Origin: Blautia faecis
GTDB taxonomy: Bacteria; Bacillota; Clostridia; Lachnospirales; Lachnospiraceae
Length of the DNA: 64,000 bases
Assembly (NCBI RefSeq): GCF_020554845.1
Contig: NZ_JAJCIA010000016.1
Coordinates: 25,258-89,257, forward strand
Direction: 5' to 3'
Shown: positions 63,702 through 64,000 of the stretch, piece after piece
How positions within the stretch are numbered: position 1 is the stretch's first letter
Layout: every line of letters starts with the position of its first letter
The notes under the pieces: model-generated
Told to the model about the DNA's origin: nothing
The model's input: the letters and a program-made list of their open reading frames with translations, nothing else
Databases searched by the model: none
Made by a program: the position numbers and the translations under genes

Positions 63702-63775
63702 AAATAAGCTGTCGCAAGGAATTGCTTCTGAAATACTGAAAAATAAAATAGTTTTCAGAAAATTCAAATTAACTG

Positions 63776-63804
63776 TTGACAAATGGCTGAACTTATGATA
63801 AAGT
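63776..63804 (+). promoter_or_regulatory. rRNA operon promoter P2
   Basis: -35 TTGACA, 17-base spacer, -10 TAAAGT (63799-63804), with an A/T-rich stretch upstream. Confidence 0.85.
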
Positions 63805-63887
63805 AACCAAGTCGCTTGAACAGAACGACAGAAACAAACAACTTTAGACAGGATCTTGAAAATCTTAAAAACTTTTGAAAAAAGTGC

Positions 63888-63916
63888 TTGACAAGATTTG
63901 AAAGATATGATAAAGT
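63888..63916 (+). promoter_or_regulatory. rRNA operon promoter P3
   Basis: -35 TTGACA, 17-base spacer, -10 TAAAGT (63911-63916). Like P1 it is preceded by AAAAAAGTGCTTGAC and followed by GCTGTCGCAA. The 84 bases after it (ACAAACAACCTTGATAACTAAACAG) look like an rRNA leader; the 16S gene should begin beyond the window. Confidence 0.85.
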
Positions 63917-64000
63917 AAACAGGCTGTCGCAAAGAGATGACAGACAAACAACCTTGATAACTAAACAGTGAAACACATACGATTCTCGAAAATTCTTAAC

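Overview
The window looks like chromosome from a strictly anaerobic Gram-positive gut bacterium of the Lachnospiraceae, possibly Blautia-like. This is inferred from gene content, not from a marker gene: pyruvate:ferredoxin oxidoreductase, a selenoprotein SelD, an FNT channel, a Gram-positive type Pel cluster, PssA/Psd, and AGGAGG-type ribosome binding sites throughout. The left edge cuts a transglutaminase-like gene. The right edge ends in three tandem strong promoters that look like the leader of an rRNA operon.

Layout. 1-1.6 kb: transglutaminase fragment and a membrane protein. 1.7-6.0 kb (minus strand): rfbA-rfbB-rfbD for dTDP-rhamnose without rfbC, preceded by a MerR-methyltransferase regulator; the rfbA promoter has the long spacer and dyad typical of MerR targets. 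6.3-8.1 kb: a DUF3825 protein and a membrane-anchored unknown. 8.4-20.8 kb: a tightly coupled Pel-like exopolysaccharide operon (SDR-PelD fusion, PelE, PelA-type deacetylase, PelF, PelG) continuing into a CotH-like lipoprotein, a VTC-domain protein, DUF4956 and DUF4832. 20.9-23.6 kb: two small unknown genes, a large serine recombinase and an acetyltransferase. 23.7-25.2 kb: an apparently decaying SsuBC-type ABC transporter. 25.3-28.7 kb: a flippase-like protein, PssA, Psd and QueH. 29.0-31.7 kb: argH and asd. 32.2-37.9 kb: selD (selenocysteine at an in-frame TGA), FNT channel, topB, a left-handed beta-helix protein and TraX. 38.2-41.1 kb: a NifU-like/GGGtGRT pair and YbaK. 41.3-45.3 kb: a secreted basic protein, an ABC-F protein, aroK and an Rrf2 regulator. 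45.5-49.1 kb: PFOR. 49.4-56.4 kb: secreted or zinc-ribbon proteins around a three-gene signalling operon. 56.6-59.3 kb (minus): folE-HD-folP-folBK. 59.8-63.5 kb: aminopeptidase P, Nudix hydrolase and a secreted serpin.

How the parts work together. The Pel operon encodes a c-di-GMP-responsive synthase complex (PelD retains an RxxD I-site in front of a degenerate GGDEF), a deacetylase and four accessory cell-surface proteins. Redox control is suggested by Rex-type 7-4-7 inverted repeats upstream of the FNT channel and of the NifU-like/GGGtGRT pair, and by a palindrome just downstream of the PFOR start site.

Three repeat families lie between genes. The main one is a 160-bp MITE-like element with TA flanks, with two full copies (one forms the selD leader) and about eight remnants. 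No transposase is present in the window. All assignments come from reading the sequence; no database search was run.
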